A DNA stretch of 23,071 bases from Spirochaetaceae bacterium (GTDB lineage Bacteria > Spirochaetota > Spirochaetia > SZUA-6 > Fen-1364), in assembly GCA_003141795.1 (NCBI GenBank), contig PLNO01000137.1, positions 1 through 23,071 of the forward strand. The letters run 5' to 3'. Position 1 is the stretch's first letter; the number at the start of each line of letters is the position of its first letter. Both the position numbers and the translations under genes were made by a program. Below the pieces are notes generated by a model. The model made no database searches and was not told the DNA's origin. It worked only from the letters and a program-made list of their open reading frames with translations. Below, piece after piece: positions 1 through 7,883 of the stretch.

Positions 1-456
1 ATGGCCATGGGGGAGCGCGCCTACGGTTCCGCCACCCCGTCGGGCATCATGCGCCTGCTCGCCCACTACAAGGTCCAGCTGGCGGGAAAGCACGCAGTGG
101 TCGTGGGCCGCAGCCCGATCCTCGGGAAACCCGTTGCCATGATGCTCCTCAACGCGAACGCCACGGTGACGATCTGCCACTCGAAGACCGAAGGGCTGGC
201 GGAGATCGTGCGCAGCGCCGACGTCGTCGTGGGCGCCGTGGGCAAGCCCGAGTTCATCAAGGCGTCCTGGGTCCGCGACAATGCTGTTGTCGTCGACGCC
301 GGCTACCATCCGGGAAACGTCGGGGACATCGAGCTCGGCCCGCTCGTGGAACGCTGCGCTGCCTACACCCCGGTGCCCGGTGGCGTGGGGCCGATGACCA
401 TCGCCACGCTCATCACGCAGACCGTCGAGGCCGCGGAAGCCTCGGCCGGCATCTGA
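1..456 (+). CDS. folD: FolD, bifunctional methylenetetrahydrofolate dehydrogenase/cyclohydrolase (3' part, cut by window edge)
   Basis: FolD interconverts 5,10-methylene-THF, 5,10-methenyl-THF and 10-formyl-THF in the cytoplasm. The 151 visible residues are the C-terminal NAD(P)-binding half. They include the conserved [14 protein letters not shown] segment (about 36-49), the CHS motif after the second strand (about 59-61), and the [14 protein letters not shown] signature near the end (about 124-137). The family is normally about 280-300 residues, so roughly the first 130, including the catalytic Lys region, lie outside the window. The Met at base 1 is therefore not necessarily the true start. 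The stop is TGA at 454-456, and the next gene begins 8 bases later on the same strand, suggesting cotranscription. Identification is firm. Only the true start is unknown. Confidence 0.93.
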   Translation: MAMGERAYGSATPSGIMRLLAHYKVQLAGKHAVVVGRSPILGKPVAMMLLNANATVTICHSKTEGLAEIVRSADVVVGAVGKPEFIKASWVRDNAVVVDAGYHPGNVGDIELGPLVERCAAYTPVPGGVGPMTIATLITQTVEAAEASAGI

Positions 457-463
457 GGGCCCG

Positions 464-1138
464 ATGAAGGGAGACGCCAGGATCTATTCTTCCGTCGTTC
501 GAAGAAACGTCCGTCTCCCCTACCTTCTGTATACGCCTCAGGCCGCCGCCCAGAAGATGCCCTTGCTGGTCTTCCTTCACGGCCTGGGGGAGCGCGGTAC
601 TGATTCCTCCGTGCTGAAGAGGGTCGGTCCTCCCAAGCTGATCGAAGCGGGCAGGGAGTTTCCGTTCCTCGTTGCCGCGCCCCTGTGTCCGCCGGACTCC
701 TCGTGGGTGCTCGAGCTGGACGCCCTGCGCGGCCTCCTCCATGAGCTCATCCGCCGATGCCCCGTGGACACCTCACGCATCATGCTGACGGGACTGAGCA
801 TGGGCGGCTTCGGCACCTGGCATTGCGCGGTGGAAAACCCGCACGCCTTTGCCGCCATTGCGCCGATCTGCGGCGGGCAGGTGAGCGCAACCGGGCTTTC
901 CAGCCGCGTCGGTGCGATCTCCCACCTGCCCACCTGGGCGTTCCACGGGGCCAAGGACGAGGTCGTCCCGATAGAAAGATCCATCGAGATGGTCGATGCT
1001 CTGCGCGCCGCGGGAGGAAACGTCAAGCTGACCGTGTATCCCCAGGCCGGCCATGACAGCTGGACGGAGACCTACGAGAATCCCCTTCTCTATGAATGGC
1101 TCACGGCCCAGAGCAACGCGTCCTTCAGCCTCGACTGA
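464..1138 (+). CDS. alpha/beta-hydrolase (esterase / predicted peptidase type)
   Basis: A 224-residue alpha/beta-hydrolase without signal peptide. The oxyanion-hole strand LVFLHGLGERG lies at about 35-45. The nucleophile elbow GLSMGG puts the serine at about 112. The acid is probably Asp165 in GAKDEVVP, and the histidine is His197 in QAGHDSW, giving a complete Ser-Asp-His triad. The overall pattern resembles the phospholipase/carboxylesterase and 'predicted peptidase' (COG4099-like) groups that hydrolyse small esters. The substrate cannot be inferred. The ATG at 464 follows the folD stop by 8 bases with only a weak purine stretch upstream, so translation is likely coupled to folD. The next gene is convergent. 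Confidence 0.8.
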   Translation: MKGDARIYSSVVRRNVRLPYLLYTPQAAAQKMPLLVFLHGLGERGTDSSVLKRVGPPKLIEAGREFPFLVAAPLCPPDSSWVLELDALRGLLHELIRRCPVDTSRIMLTGLSMGGFGTWHCAVENPHAFAAIAPICGGQVSATGLSSRVGAISHLPTWAFHGAKDEVVPIERSIEMVDALRAAGGNVKLTVYPQAGHDSWTETYENPLLYEWLTAQSNASFSLD

Positions 1139-1150
1139 ATCATCACGTGC

Positions 1151-1182
1151 CGGCCCGCCGCCCTTCTTCCCGGCGCCGGGCC
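1151..1182. terminator. possible bidirectional stem-loop between convergent genes
   Basis: The 44-base gap between the hydrolase stop and the convergent isomerase-like stop holds a perfect 12-base palindrome, CCCGGCGCCGGG, at 1169-1180. It also has GGCCCG near 1152 facing CGGGCC near 1177-1182, so longer stems are possible. There is no T tract on either strand, so intrinsic termination is uncertain. The position between convergent genes is the main argument. Confidence 0.3.
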
Positions 1183-2601
1183 TTACGCCAGGTCCACCGC
1201 CCTCACACCTATTCCCCTCAGGAGAAAGGACAGCTCCCGGGCGATGTCTCCGTATGCGGCGCCCCAGTGCTGGAACAACGCTGATTCGTTGATGCGCGTA
1301 AAGAGCCGTTCGGCGTCCGTGTCCGGCGCGATCAGCATGTGCGCGTACCCCTCCATCAGGCGCGGACCGCCCAGGCATTCGCCGCTCCATACGCCGCCCT
1401 TCAGGCCCTGCTTTTCCGCCGTCAGGTTGAGGAGCGTCATCCGCCCCGGCCGTGCCCGGTAGGAGATCCAGACCCCCCGTGGCTGTGAGTCGTCGATCTC
1501 GATGTCAGGAGTCACCTCGATCGTTCCCGGATCGGCAAAGCCGAGCTCACCGTAGCCGGGGTGGCCCATGAGCACGCGGTTGGCGTGAGGGTCGATCGTG
1601 TAGAACTCGGTGAACATTCCTGTGGCGCCGGACAATCGTCCGACGATGACGGTGGCGAGCACGCCCAGCACGTCCGCCTCCAGCCCGACGGTGCAGCCTC
1701 GCTCGCCGAAGCCAGGGTGATACAGATGCGGCCGGTAGCCGAGGGACTGGTAGAACTCCCTGTTGAAATCCTCTAGGGCGATACCGGAAAGCCCGTAGCG
1801 GTCGATCATGCGGACCATCGCGCAGCTCTGCCGGGCGGCATCACTCAGCATGCGGGGGGTCACCTCGCTCGCGGGATAACGCTCCAGAAAAGCGACTGCA
1901 TCGGCCACCTCGGCGTCGCTCGTCTCCCTCATGAGTGAGAGGAGCTCCGCCACCGACACAGGGACGAGCTCGACGCCGAGCCGGGAGAGGAGCTCCAGCT
2001 CGTCGATCCAGGTCGAGATGACGACCCTGCACGGCGAGGGGAATACCGCGATCTTCGTGCCGTGGAGGCTTGCGGCCACCCGGGCGGATTTCGCGAATGC
2101 TGTCAGAGCCGCTTTCGTCTGAGGCCGATCTTCGTTGCCGAAGCACGACTCGTACGGCCAGCCCATTCGCGTGAGGATGTTCGTGGACTGCTGCACACTC
2201 ACCGGGGCGCTCGCCCTCAACCAGTCGCCGATCCGGTAGTAGTCGAGGATCCTGTCGTAGGGGTCGTACGACCAGAGCAGGATCGGCACCCGGCGTGCCT
2301 CGCGAAGAAAGGCCACGAGGGGTTGATCGTTCGTCCATACGATCGGGCAGTAGACGACCGCATCCACCCGCTCGTCGTTGAAACGCCGCGCCTCCTGGAC
2401 CGCGCCGTCCACGGTGTGGATGATGCCGGAAGAGACGACGTCGAAGAGCCGGGCCAGGCCTTCGCGGGCGCGGCGCGCGTCCTGCTCGACGTTCTCCTTG
2501 AACCCCGCGTAGCGGCCCTGGGTCGCGCCCCAGACCCCCATCTCCCACCAGGAATCGCCCGCAAGGAAGAGCAGGCCGATCTTCGGCCGTGATGACTGCA
2601 C
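1183..2601 (-). CDS. L-arabinose/L-fucose isomerase-family protein
   Basis: 472 residues related to the AraA/FucI fold of metal-dependent ketol isomerases. The N-terminal Rossmann-like part starts KIGLLFLAGDSWWE. The C-terminal half keeps the metal-site pattern of AraA: Glu308 (GLEAD), Glu332 (MFTEFYTID), His347 (VLMGHPG) and His445 (QHWGAAYGD). This pattern suggests a Mn-dependent aldose-ketose isomerase, but it is too divergent to call AraA or FucI, and many homologues are named only 'L-fucose isomerase-like'. The start is GTG at 2599-2601. Its ribosome binding site (GAGGAAGG) overlaps the stop of the upstream transporter gene, so the two are translationally coupled. As third gene of the binding-protein/transporter operon, it probably acts on the imported sugar. 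Confidence 0.78.
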   Translation of the reverse strand: MQSSRPKIGLLFLAGDSWWEMGVWGATQGRYAGFKENVEQDARRAREGLARLFDVVSSGIIHTVDGAVQEARRFNDERVDAVVYCPIVWTNDQPLVAFLREARRVPILLWSYDPYDRILDYYRIGDWLRASAPVSVQQSTNILTRMGWPYESCFGNEDRPQTKAALTAFAKSARVAASLHGTKIAVFPSPCRVVISTWIDELELLSRLGVELVPVSVAELLSLMRETSDAEVADAVAFLERYPASEVTPRMLSDAARQSCAMVRMIDRYGLSGIALEDFNREFYQSLGYRPHLYHPGFGERGCTVGLEADVLGVLATVIVGRLSGATGMFTEFYTIDPHANRVLMGHPGYGELGFADPGTIEVTPDIEIDDSQPRGVWISYRARPGRMTLLNLTAEKQGLKGGVWSGECLGGPRLMEGYAHMLIAPDTDAERLFTRINESALFQHWGAAYGDIARELSFLLRGIGVRAVDLA

Positions 2602-2610
2602 GAGCCTTCC

Positions 2611-4392
2611 TCAGTTCTTGCGCCGGCGCACGATGTCCAGATACACGGCGCCCAGTACGACGACGCCCATGGCGACCTGCTGCCAGAACTCGGAGACGTT
2701 CATGAGGTTGAGCCCGTTTTTGAGCACGCCCATGATGAGCGCGCCGATGATCGTCCCCAGTATCGTGCCTTCGCCGCCCGATAGGGATGCGCCGCCGATG
2801 ACCGCGGCGGCTATCGCGTCCATCTCGTAGGACATGCCCGCCGCCGGCTGCGCCGAGTCCAGGCGCGCGGTAAGAACGACACCCGCAATGCCCGCCAGGA
2901 GCCCGCACACGGTGTAGGCGAAGATCTTCACCTTGTCGACGTCGATCCCCGCGAGCTTCACCGCGGTTTCATTGCTGCCCAGCGCATAGATGTAGCGGCC
3001 GATTCCCAGGCGCCGCAGCACGAAGCTCGCGATCACGGCCAGGACGAGGAGGTAGATGATCGGGTACGGGATGGCGTCGAACAGGGAGCCCTGGGAGATG
3101 AGCTTGAAGCCGGGCACCTTCAGGAAGTACAGGGGACGGGCACTGCTGATCACGAGGGTGAGCCCCCTGGCGATCATCATGATGCCGAGGGTCGCGATGA
3201 AGGGGGGGAGGTGCCCCTTGGCGATCATGAGCCCGCTCGTGAATCCCATCACCCCCGCGACGAGGATGCCGAAGATGATCGCCAGCCACACCGGAAGCCC
3301 GGCGTTCACCGACTTGCCGATGATCATTCCCGCGAAGGCAAGCACCGCTCCGAGTGAGACATCGATTCCCGAGGTGACGATGACGAAGGTGACACCGACG
3401 GCAAGGATGCCGATGACCGACGTCTGCAGGATCACCGTCATGAGGTTGTTGAAGGTCATGAAGTACGGCGAACCGATGGAGAAGAAGCCGATCATCAGCA
3501 CGAGGCTGAGGAACGCCGCGGCCTTCTGGATGGTCTGGGATGTGGACCTTTCCTTTTTCAGCGCGGGCTCGCTCTTCTGCTCCGTCGGGGCAGGCATCTC
3601 CGCGGCGCTTTCCTGGGGGCTCGCGATCGCGGCACGACCGCCGATGATCATGCGCAGGATCTCGTCGAGGGACGTCTCCTCCTTGCGACGGACGCCGACG
3701 AGCATGCCCGTCTTCAGGACGACGAACTTGTCGGCGATGTCGAAGACCTCGTTGATGTTGTGGGAGATGATGATGACGGCGATCCCGTTCTGCCGCAGCT
3801 CTCGGATGAGGGCGTAGACCTTGCGCGTCTCCTCCACGCCGAGGGCGGCAGTCGGCTCGTCCATGATGATGAGCTTCGCGTTGAAGTAGATCGCCCTGCT
3901 GATGGCCACCGCCTGGCGCTGGCCGCCGGAGAGGTTGAACACCCGGCGCTTGATGTCGGGGACCTGGATGTTGAGCTTCTTGAGGATGCGGACGGTTTCC
4001 TCCGCCATCTTCGAATTGTTGAGGATCCGGAGCACCTTTCCGAGGCCGCCCTTGACGATCTCCCGACCGATGAAGATGTTCGGCGCCATATCGAGATTGT
4101 CCATGAGCGCGAGGTCCTGGTAGATCGTTTCAATATTGAAGCGCTTGGCGTCAGCCGGCGTCTCGATGCGCGCCTTGTGGCCTTCGACGAAGACCTCCCC
4201 CTCGTCGGCAGCGTAGGCGCCGGAGATGATCTTGATGAGCGTGCTCTTCCCGGCACCGTTGTCGCCGACAAGGGCGAGGACCTCGCCCGGACAGATATCG
4301 AGGTCGATATCCTTCAACGCGTTGACGCCCCCGAAGTGCTTGGTCACGCCCCGCAAGGAGACGTACGTGCCTTTGCCCGGCTCTCGTTCCAT
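2611..4392 (-). CDS. single-chain ribose-class ABC importer: ATPase domain fused to permease domain
   Basis: 593 residues combine two functions usually encoded separately. Residues about 8-255 are one nucleotide-binding domain: Walker A GDNGAGKST (43-51), signature LSGGQRQ (154-160), Walker B IIMDEPTAAL (175-184) and H-loop His211. A Pro/Glu/Lys-rich linker follows (about 256-290). Then comes a full RbsC/XylH-like permease of about 300 residues with many hydrophobic helices, including the family motif SGIDVSLG (341-348) and the late segment AAVIGGASLSGGEGT. Two such chains would make a complete 2-NBD/2-TMD importer. Standard RbsA-type ATPases have two NBDs in tandem, whereas this one has only one. 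It lies between the binding-protein gene (69-base gap with a hairpin) and the isomerase gene (9-base gap). The reading frame is continuous through the linker, arguing for a real fusion. Confidence 0.88.
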   Translation of the reverse strand: MEREPGKGTYVSLRGVTKHFGGVNALKDIDLDICPGEVLALVGDNGAGKSTLIKIISGAYAADEGEVFVEGHKARIETPADAKRFNIETIYQDLALMDNLDMAPNIFIGREIVKGGLGKVLRILNNSKMAEETVRILKKLNIQVPDIKRRVFNLSGGQRQAVAISRAIYFNAKLIIMDEPTAALGVEETRKVYALIRELRQNGIAVIIISHNINEVFDIADKFVVLKTGMLVGVRRKEETSLDEILRMIIGGRAAIASPQESAAEMPAPTEQKSEPALKKERSTSQTIQKAAAFLSLVLMIGFFSIGSPYFMTFNNLMTVILQTSVIGILAVGVTFVIVTSGIDVSLGAVLAFAGMIIGKSVNAGLPVWLAIIFGILVAGVMGFTSGLMIAKGHLPPFIATLGIMMIARGLTLVISSARPLYFLKVPGFKLISQGSLFDAIPYPIIYLLVLAVIASFVLRRLGIGRYIYALGSNETAVKLAGIDVDKVKIFAYTVCGLLAGIAGVVLTARLDSAQPAAGMSYEMDAIAAAVIGGASLSGGEGTILGTIIGALIMGVLKNGLNLMNVSEFWQQVAMGVVVLGAVYLDIVRRRKN

Positions 4393-4428
4393 GCCCCCAC
4401 TCCCTTTCTTGCTGCGATGAAATCACGA

Positions 4429-4452
4429 GGGAGGCGCCGAACGGCGCCTCCC
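4429..4452 (-). terminator. perfect 10-bp hairpin between binding-protein and transporter genes
   Basis: GGGAGGCGCC and GGCGCCTCCC form a perfect 10-bp stem with a 4-base loop, just after the binding-protein stop (4462) and before the transporter start (4392). Downstream on the minus strand there is no T tract, only scattered Ts. It is therefore more likely a partial terminator or a 3'-end stabiliser that lets the first gene be expressed more than the rest, as in other binding-protein-dependent operons. The second ABC operon has an equivalent hairpin at 14863-14894. Confidence 0.6.
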
Positions 4453-4461
4453 ATGACGAGA

Positions 4462-5430
4462 CTATTTCAGAGGATACAGGACCTTCTGGATCTCGGGCTT
4501 GTCGAAGTTCTTCATGTCCACCCATACGACGCCCGTATCGATGCGGGCCGGGGCCTTCTTCGCTCCCGTGATGTGCTGGTAGAGGGTCATCACGCCGATG
4601 TACCCCATCTGGAAGGGATTCTGGACGACGAACCCGTTGATGATGCCCTTCTGCAGATAGTCGATCTCCTGCTCCGATGAATCGAAGCCGACCACCTTGA
4701 TCTGACCAATCTTCTTGGCGGCTTCCACGGCCAGGGCGACTCCAATGGCCCCGCCCTCGTTGGTTGCGTAGATGGCGGCGAGGTCGGGATGCGCGGTGAT
4801 CATGTCCGTGGCCTTGTCCATGGATTTCTTGTGATCCCCGTCGCCGTACACGGTCTCCAGCAGCTGGATGCCGGGGAAGCCCGCCTTGATCGCGTCAACG
4901 AAGCCGTTCACCCTGTCGCGCGTGTCCATCGTTGCCGCGAGGTGGCCGACGACGCCGACGAGCCCCTTGCCGCCGAGCAGCTTGCCCGTGTTCTCTCCCG
5001 CGAGTTTGCCCGCCGCATAGTTGTCCGTTGCGACGAAGCTGATCCTGTGGTCCGTGACGTTGATGTCCGTATCGAACGTCGCGACCACGATCCCCTGTTT
5101 GGTGGCTTTCTCCACGTAGGGAACGAGCGCATCCGAGTCGCAGGGCGCGAGGAGGATCCCGTCGACCTTCTTCGCGATGGAGTTCTCGAACATGTTGATC
5201 TGAACGTCGACCTGCGTCTCCACGGTGGGTCCATAGAAGGGGATCGTGAGGCCGAGCTCCTTGGCCGCCTTGTCGACGCCGAGCTTCACCGTCTGCCAGT
5301 ACTCGTGCTGGAAGCCCATGCTGATGACTTCGATCTTGACGTCCTTCTTTGCGGCCTCCCCCTTGCCCGCTGCAAAGAGTGTGCCCCCCAGCAGGAGACA
5401 GACCGCGATGAGTGCCATCGTCCTTTTCAT
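4462..5430 (-). CDS. sugar ABC transporter substrate-binding protein (RbsB-like, Peripla_BP_4)
   Basis: 322 residues. A Lys-Arg N-terminus and hydrophobic core lead to LFAAGKGE at about 18-25, a probable signal-peptidase I site with no lipobox Cys. This ending is typical of spirochaete sugar-binding proteins. The mature part is the two-lobed type I periplasmic fold: an ISMGFQHEYWQTVKLGV start, the DGILLAPCDSDAL hinge-lobe segment, a VVATFDTDI strand, ATNEGGAIGVALAV and a VVGFDSSEQEIDYLQKG C-terminal segment. It captures a sugar outside the membrane for the downstream fusion transporter. A good Shine-Dalgarno (AAAGGAGC) precedes the ATG. It is the first gene of the minus-strand operon and faces the LacI-type regulator. 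The sugar is unknown; the isomerase in the operon suggests an aldose or ketose monosaccharide. Confidence 0.92.
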   Translation of the reverse strand: MKRTMALIAVCLLLGGTLFAAGKGEAAKKDVKIEVISMGFQHEYWQTVKLGVDKAAKELGLTIPFYGPTVETQVDVQINMFENSIAKKVDGILLAPCDSDALVPYVEKATKQGIVVATFDTDINVTDHRISFVATDNYAAGKLAGENTGKLLGGKGLVGVVGHLAATMDTRDRVNGFVDAIKAGFPGIQLLETVYGDGDHKKSMDKATDMITAHPDLAAIYATNEGGAIGVALAVEAAKKIGQIKVVGFDSSEQEIDYLQKGIINGFVVQNPFQMGYIGVMTLYQHITGAKKAPARIDTGVVWVDMKNFDKPEIQKVLYPLK

Positions 5431-5469
5431 TCCACGCTCCTTTCAATCCGAAAGTGTAAGAATGCCCGA

Positions 5470-5488
5470 TTGCCAACGTTGTCGGCAA
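5470..5488. promoter_or_regulatory. probable LacI-family operator, site 1
   Basis: TTGCCAACGTTGTCGGCAA is an imperfect inverted repeat (7 of 9 pairs match around a central base) between the divergent binding-protein and lacI genes. It spans the expected start point of the minus-strand promoter and the -35/spacer of the plus-strand promoter, a good place for a repressor of both. An almost identical element (17 of 19) lies at 7844-7862 in the opposite orientation. Function is inferred from symmetry, position and recurrence. Confidence 0.6.
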
Positions 5489-5498
5489 CGATTATCAT
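5470..5498 (+). promoter_or_regulatory. candidate lacI-family gene promoter
   Basis: TTGCCA (5470-5475), a 17-base spacer and TATCAT (5493-5498) match the sigma-70 consensus at five of six positions in each box. The operator covers the -35 box and most of the spacer, which predicts autoregulation of the downstream regulator gene. A leader of about 80 bases would precede the coding region. Confidence 0.45.
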
Positions 5499-5524
5499 AC
5501 TATATGCGCCGGCGATTTTGTCAA
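5494..5524 (-). promoter_or_regulatory. candidate promoter of the binding-protein/transporter/isomerase operon
   Basis: On the minus strand a perfect TTGACA (5519-5524) is followed either by TAGTAT (5497-5502, 16-base spacer) or TATGAT (5494-5499, 19-base spacer). The predicted start point falls within the 5470-5488 operator, and the ATG at 5430 is about 50 bases further on. The exact -10 box is ambiguous. Confidence 0.5.
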
Positions 5525-5586
5525 CAACATTCTTCCTTGCAGGTATGACCATGGCTGGAATATCTTCTCTGTGAACGCGTCGAGAC

Positions 5587-6606
5587 GTGGAGGGTGAGAC
5601 CATAACATTGAAGGACCTGGCAAAAGAAGCCGGGGTTTCCATTAAAACCGTGTCCCGGGCGATCCATGATCACCCCGACATCAACGCTGAAACGCGCCAG
5701 AAAGTCATGACGATCGTCGAAAAGTACTCCTACTCGCCGAACTGGGCCGCCCAGAGCCTTCGCAGCAGGAGAACGCAGACGATCGGGCTCGTCGTTCCCA
5801 ACATGACGAACGACTTCTTCGGACAGGTCGGCGTGGAGATCGACTCCTTCTTCCGTAAGAGCCACTACAGCACCCTGATCTGCTTCACGTCGAACAGGCG
5901 CGAGAACGAGATAGAGTCGATGACCTCCCTGCTGGGCAAGAACGTCGACGGGATCATCTTTGCGCCGGAGGGCTCGGCGAACGACTACTTCGACATATTA
6001 CCGCAGCTCAGGAAGAAGCCCATCGTGTTCATCGACAACAAGTGCGAAGGGATCGATGCGCACTACGTCCTGCACGACAACATCCACGGGACCGGCCTTC
6101 TCATCGACCACCTCGTGAGCCACGGCCACAAGCGGATCGCCTGCGTCACCGGCCCCCTGAACGCCACGTCGGGCTCCGAGCGCCTCCAGGGCTACAAGAA
6201 CGCGCTCCAGCGCAACGGGCTCCCGTTCGACGAAGCGCTCGTGCGCGTGACGGACTGGGAGGTGATCGCCGGCGGAGTGGCAGCCACGCTCGATCTGTTC
6301 GCGGACCGGAATGCCGCACCCACAGCCGTGTTCTACGCCAACTCGATGGCCCTTCTGGGTGGATACAAAGCTTTCCGGAAGCTCAACATCGCCATCCCGG
6401 CGGATGTGGCCGCAGTGGCATTCGATCCTCCCTACGTGATCGATTCGCTCAGCCCCATCCCTACCACGCTGGGGCAATTCGAGGAAAAGATCGGCCAGAC
6501 CGCAGCCAGGATGCTCTACAATCTGATGAACGAGCGTCCTGTCGCAAGAAAAGAGGTCCGCGTCCGCAGTACGATCCGCATGGGGACCTCGTGCGGGTGC
6601 CAGTAG
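5587..6606 (+). CDS. LacI/GalR-family transcriptional regulator
   Basis: 339 residues. The N-terminal helix-turn-helix is LKDLAKEAGVSIKTVSRAI (8-26). The hinge helix NWAAQSLRSRRT follows at about 52-63, then a periplasmic-binding-protein-like effector domain beginning IGLVVPN and ending near MGTSCGC. This is the standard LacI architecture (330-340 residues). It should bind palindromic operators as a dimer and release them on binding a sugar. The start is uncertain: GTG at 5587 gives the length stated, but a purine-rich GGAGGGTGAG at 5589-5598 is well spaced for TTG at 5608, which would begin the protein at Met-Lys-Asp-Leu. It is divergent from the ABC operon, and its probable operators are at 5470-5488 and 7844-7862. 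The stop lies inside a 20-bp tandem duplication. Confidence 0.93.
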   Translation: MEGETITLKDLAKEAGVSIKTVSRAIHDHPDINAETRQKVMTIVEKYSYSPNWAAQSLRSRRTQTIGLVVPNMTNDFFGQVGVEIDSFFRKSHYSTLICFTSNRRENEIESMTSLLGKNVDGIIFAPEGSANDYFDILPQLRKKPIVFIDNKCEGIDAHYVLHDNIHGTGLLIDHLVSHGHKRIACVTGPLNATSGSERLQGYKNALQRNGLPFDEALVRVTDWEVIAGGVAATLDLFADRNAAPTAVFYANSMALLGGYKAFRKLNIAIPADVAAVAFDPPYVIDSLSPIPTTLGQFEEKIGQTAARMLYNLMNERPVARKEVRVRSTIRMGTSCGCQ

Positions 6607-6639
6607 CCACCGAGGGGTGCCAGTAGCCACCGAGGGGTG
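6595..6639. repeat. 20-bp tandem duplication at the lacI/MFS convergent junction
   Basis: GGGTGCCAGTAGCCACCGAG occurs twice head to tail (6595-6614 and 6615-6634), followed by a partial third unit GGGTG. The first copy contains the lacI stop codon (6604-6606). The array ends at the stop of the convergent MFS gene, so both reading frames stay intact. It looks like a recent slippage or duplication event in a 33-base intergenic gap. Confidence 0.85.
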
Positions 6640-7803
6640 TCATGAGGAGGCCGCCGTCCTGGGACGCAGCTTCCACGCGCTGAGGCAGAAGACGAGGATG
6701 AGGACGCTCAATGCCACGTGGGCAAGGAAGAAGTGGGACGTCCAGTGCTGGCTCACGATGAGCGATCCGACGAGCGGGCCCGAGCCAAAACCGATGGCGC
6801 CCACCCCGATGATCACGGAGGTCACCTTTTCCGACCGGAACGTCGAGCTGCTCGTCATGACGATCACCGGCCACACCGGTCCGAGGGATATCCCCATGAG
6901 CGCTACGAAGACGTACTGCGCCGGGAGCGCCGTGAAGGTTGCAAGGCAGGCAGCGGTGACAAGAAGCGCGATGGAGGAGACGATGAGGCTCGGCCATAGA
7001 GTCAAGCGCGTGGGGAGCGCCACGATGATGGCGCGCCCCACCATCATGCCGAGCCAGAAGATGACGAGCACGAGCGACGCGTCCTTCGGGGTGAGCCCGG
7101 CCCGGATCTCGAAAACGTAGGAGAGCCATGCCGCTGAGAGGCTCTCGATGAGGACGCAGGCGAGCATGAGCAACAGCATGAGAAAGAAGATCGGGCTGCG
7201 TGACTGCACCGCTTCGGAGGGAGGTGCGGGAGGCGTCTCCCGTACTTTGAAGTTCCCCTTCCTGGCATTGTAGAGAACGAAGAAGGCGAGCACGGCGACG
7301 GAGAAGAGCCCGAAGATGATGAAGGCCGCTCTCCAGTCGAGCCCTGCGCCGAAGATGAAGTAAACGATCTGCGGGGCGGAGAAAGCCCCGATTGTATAGA
7401 AGACCTGCGACAAGCTCAGGCTCTTGCTCGATCCTGGCGTGCTCAACCCGGAGATCTGGATCGAGGAGAACGTCTCAACACAGCCGCCGGCCAGACCCAG
7501 GGGGATCACCCAGATGATGATCGCGGCAGTGGACCGCAGGCCGATCGCCCCGAGGAAGAACGCGGCGGAGATGATGAGAAGTCCTGCGGCGATGAGGTGA
7601 TAGTTGGTCAGGCGAAGGCGTTCCTTGATGACCCCCCCGAGAAAAGCCGCCACGGAGAATGCCAGAAACTGCAGCGTGATGAAAAACCCGAAGCTCGACG
7701 CAGGAACGCCCATGCTGGCCGAAAGCGTGGAGATCAGCGGGGCGACAGCGTTGCCGGAGATGGCGAAGGCGACAAGCGTGATGAACAGGGAGAGCAGGGG
7801 CAT
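6640..7803 (-). CDS. MFS transporter
   Basis: 387 residues with about twelve hydrophobic helices, split by a charged central loop near residues 190-215 (RKGNFKVRETPPAPPSEAVQ), as expected of a 6+6 major facilitator. Loop residues FLGGVIKERLRLTNY after helix 2 resemble the conserved MFS cytoplasmic motif. The helix-4 region GGCVETFSSIQISGL recalls the FucP/sugar-porter branch, but this is only a resemblance. It probably imports or exports a small solute by proton symport. The promoter region carries a near copy of the LacI-type operator, linking it to the sugar regulon. It is convergent with lacI and divergent from the M20 peptidase gene. Substrate unknown. Confidence 0.85.
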   Translation of the reverse strand: MPLLSLFITLVAFAISGNAVAPLISTLSASMGVPASSFGFFITLQFLAFSVAAFLGGVIKERLRLTNYHLIAAGLLIISAAFFLGAIGLRSTAAIIIWVIPLGLAGGCVETFSSIQISGLSTPGSSKSLSLSQVFYTIGAFSAPQIVYFIFGAGLDWRAAFIIFGLFSVAVLAFFVLYNARKGNFKVRETPPAPPSEAVQSRSPIFFLMLLLMLACVLIESLSAAWLSYVFEIRAGLTPKDASLVLVIFWLGMMVGRAIIVALPTRLTLWPSLIVSSIALLVTAACLATFTALPAQYVFVALMGISLGPVWPVIVMTSSSTFRSEKVTSVIIGVGAIGFGSGPLVGSLIVSQHWTSHFFLAHVALSVLILVFCLSAWKLRPRTAASS

Positions 7804-7833
7804 CGATACTCCTCGGAAAAGATTGTATGGTGC

Positions 7834-7862
7834 ACTAGAGTGATTGCCGACATCGTTGTCAA
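7834..7862 (-). promoter_or_regulatory. candidate MFS promoter containing LacI-family operator, site 2
   Basis: On the minus strand, TTGACA (7857-7862), a 17-base spacer and TCTAGT (7834-7839) form a plausible sigma-70 promoter about 30 bases upstream of the MFS start. The -35 box and spacer coincide with TTGACAACGATGTCGGCAA (7844-7862), which matches the site at 5470-5488 at 17 of 19 positions. The repressor encoded at 5587-6606 is the obvious candidate ligand. The site also lies 22 bases before the M20 peptidase start and could affect that gene. Confidence 0.5.
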
Positions 7863-7883
7863 TATCGTCGGGAGGAGCTCGTG

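Noticed and set aside
464..1138. Signal for secretion of the alpha/beta-hydrolase
   Set aside because: The N-terminus is polar (MKGDARIYSS) with no hydrophobic core, so a cytoplasmic location is more likely.
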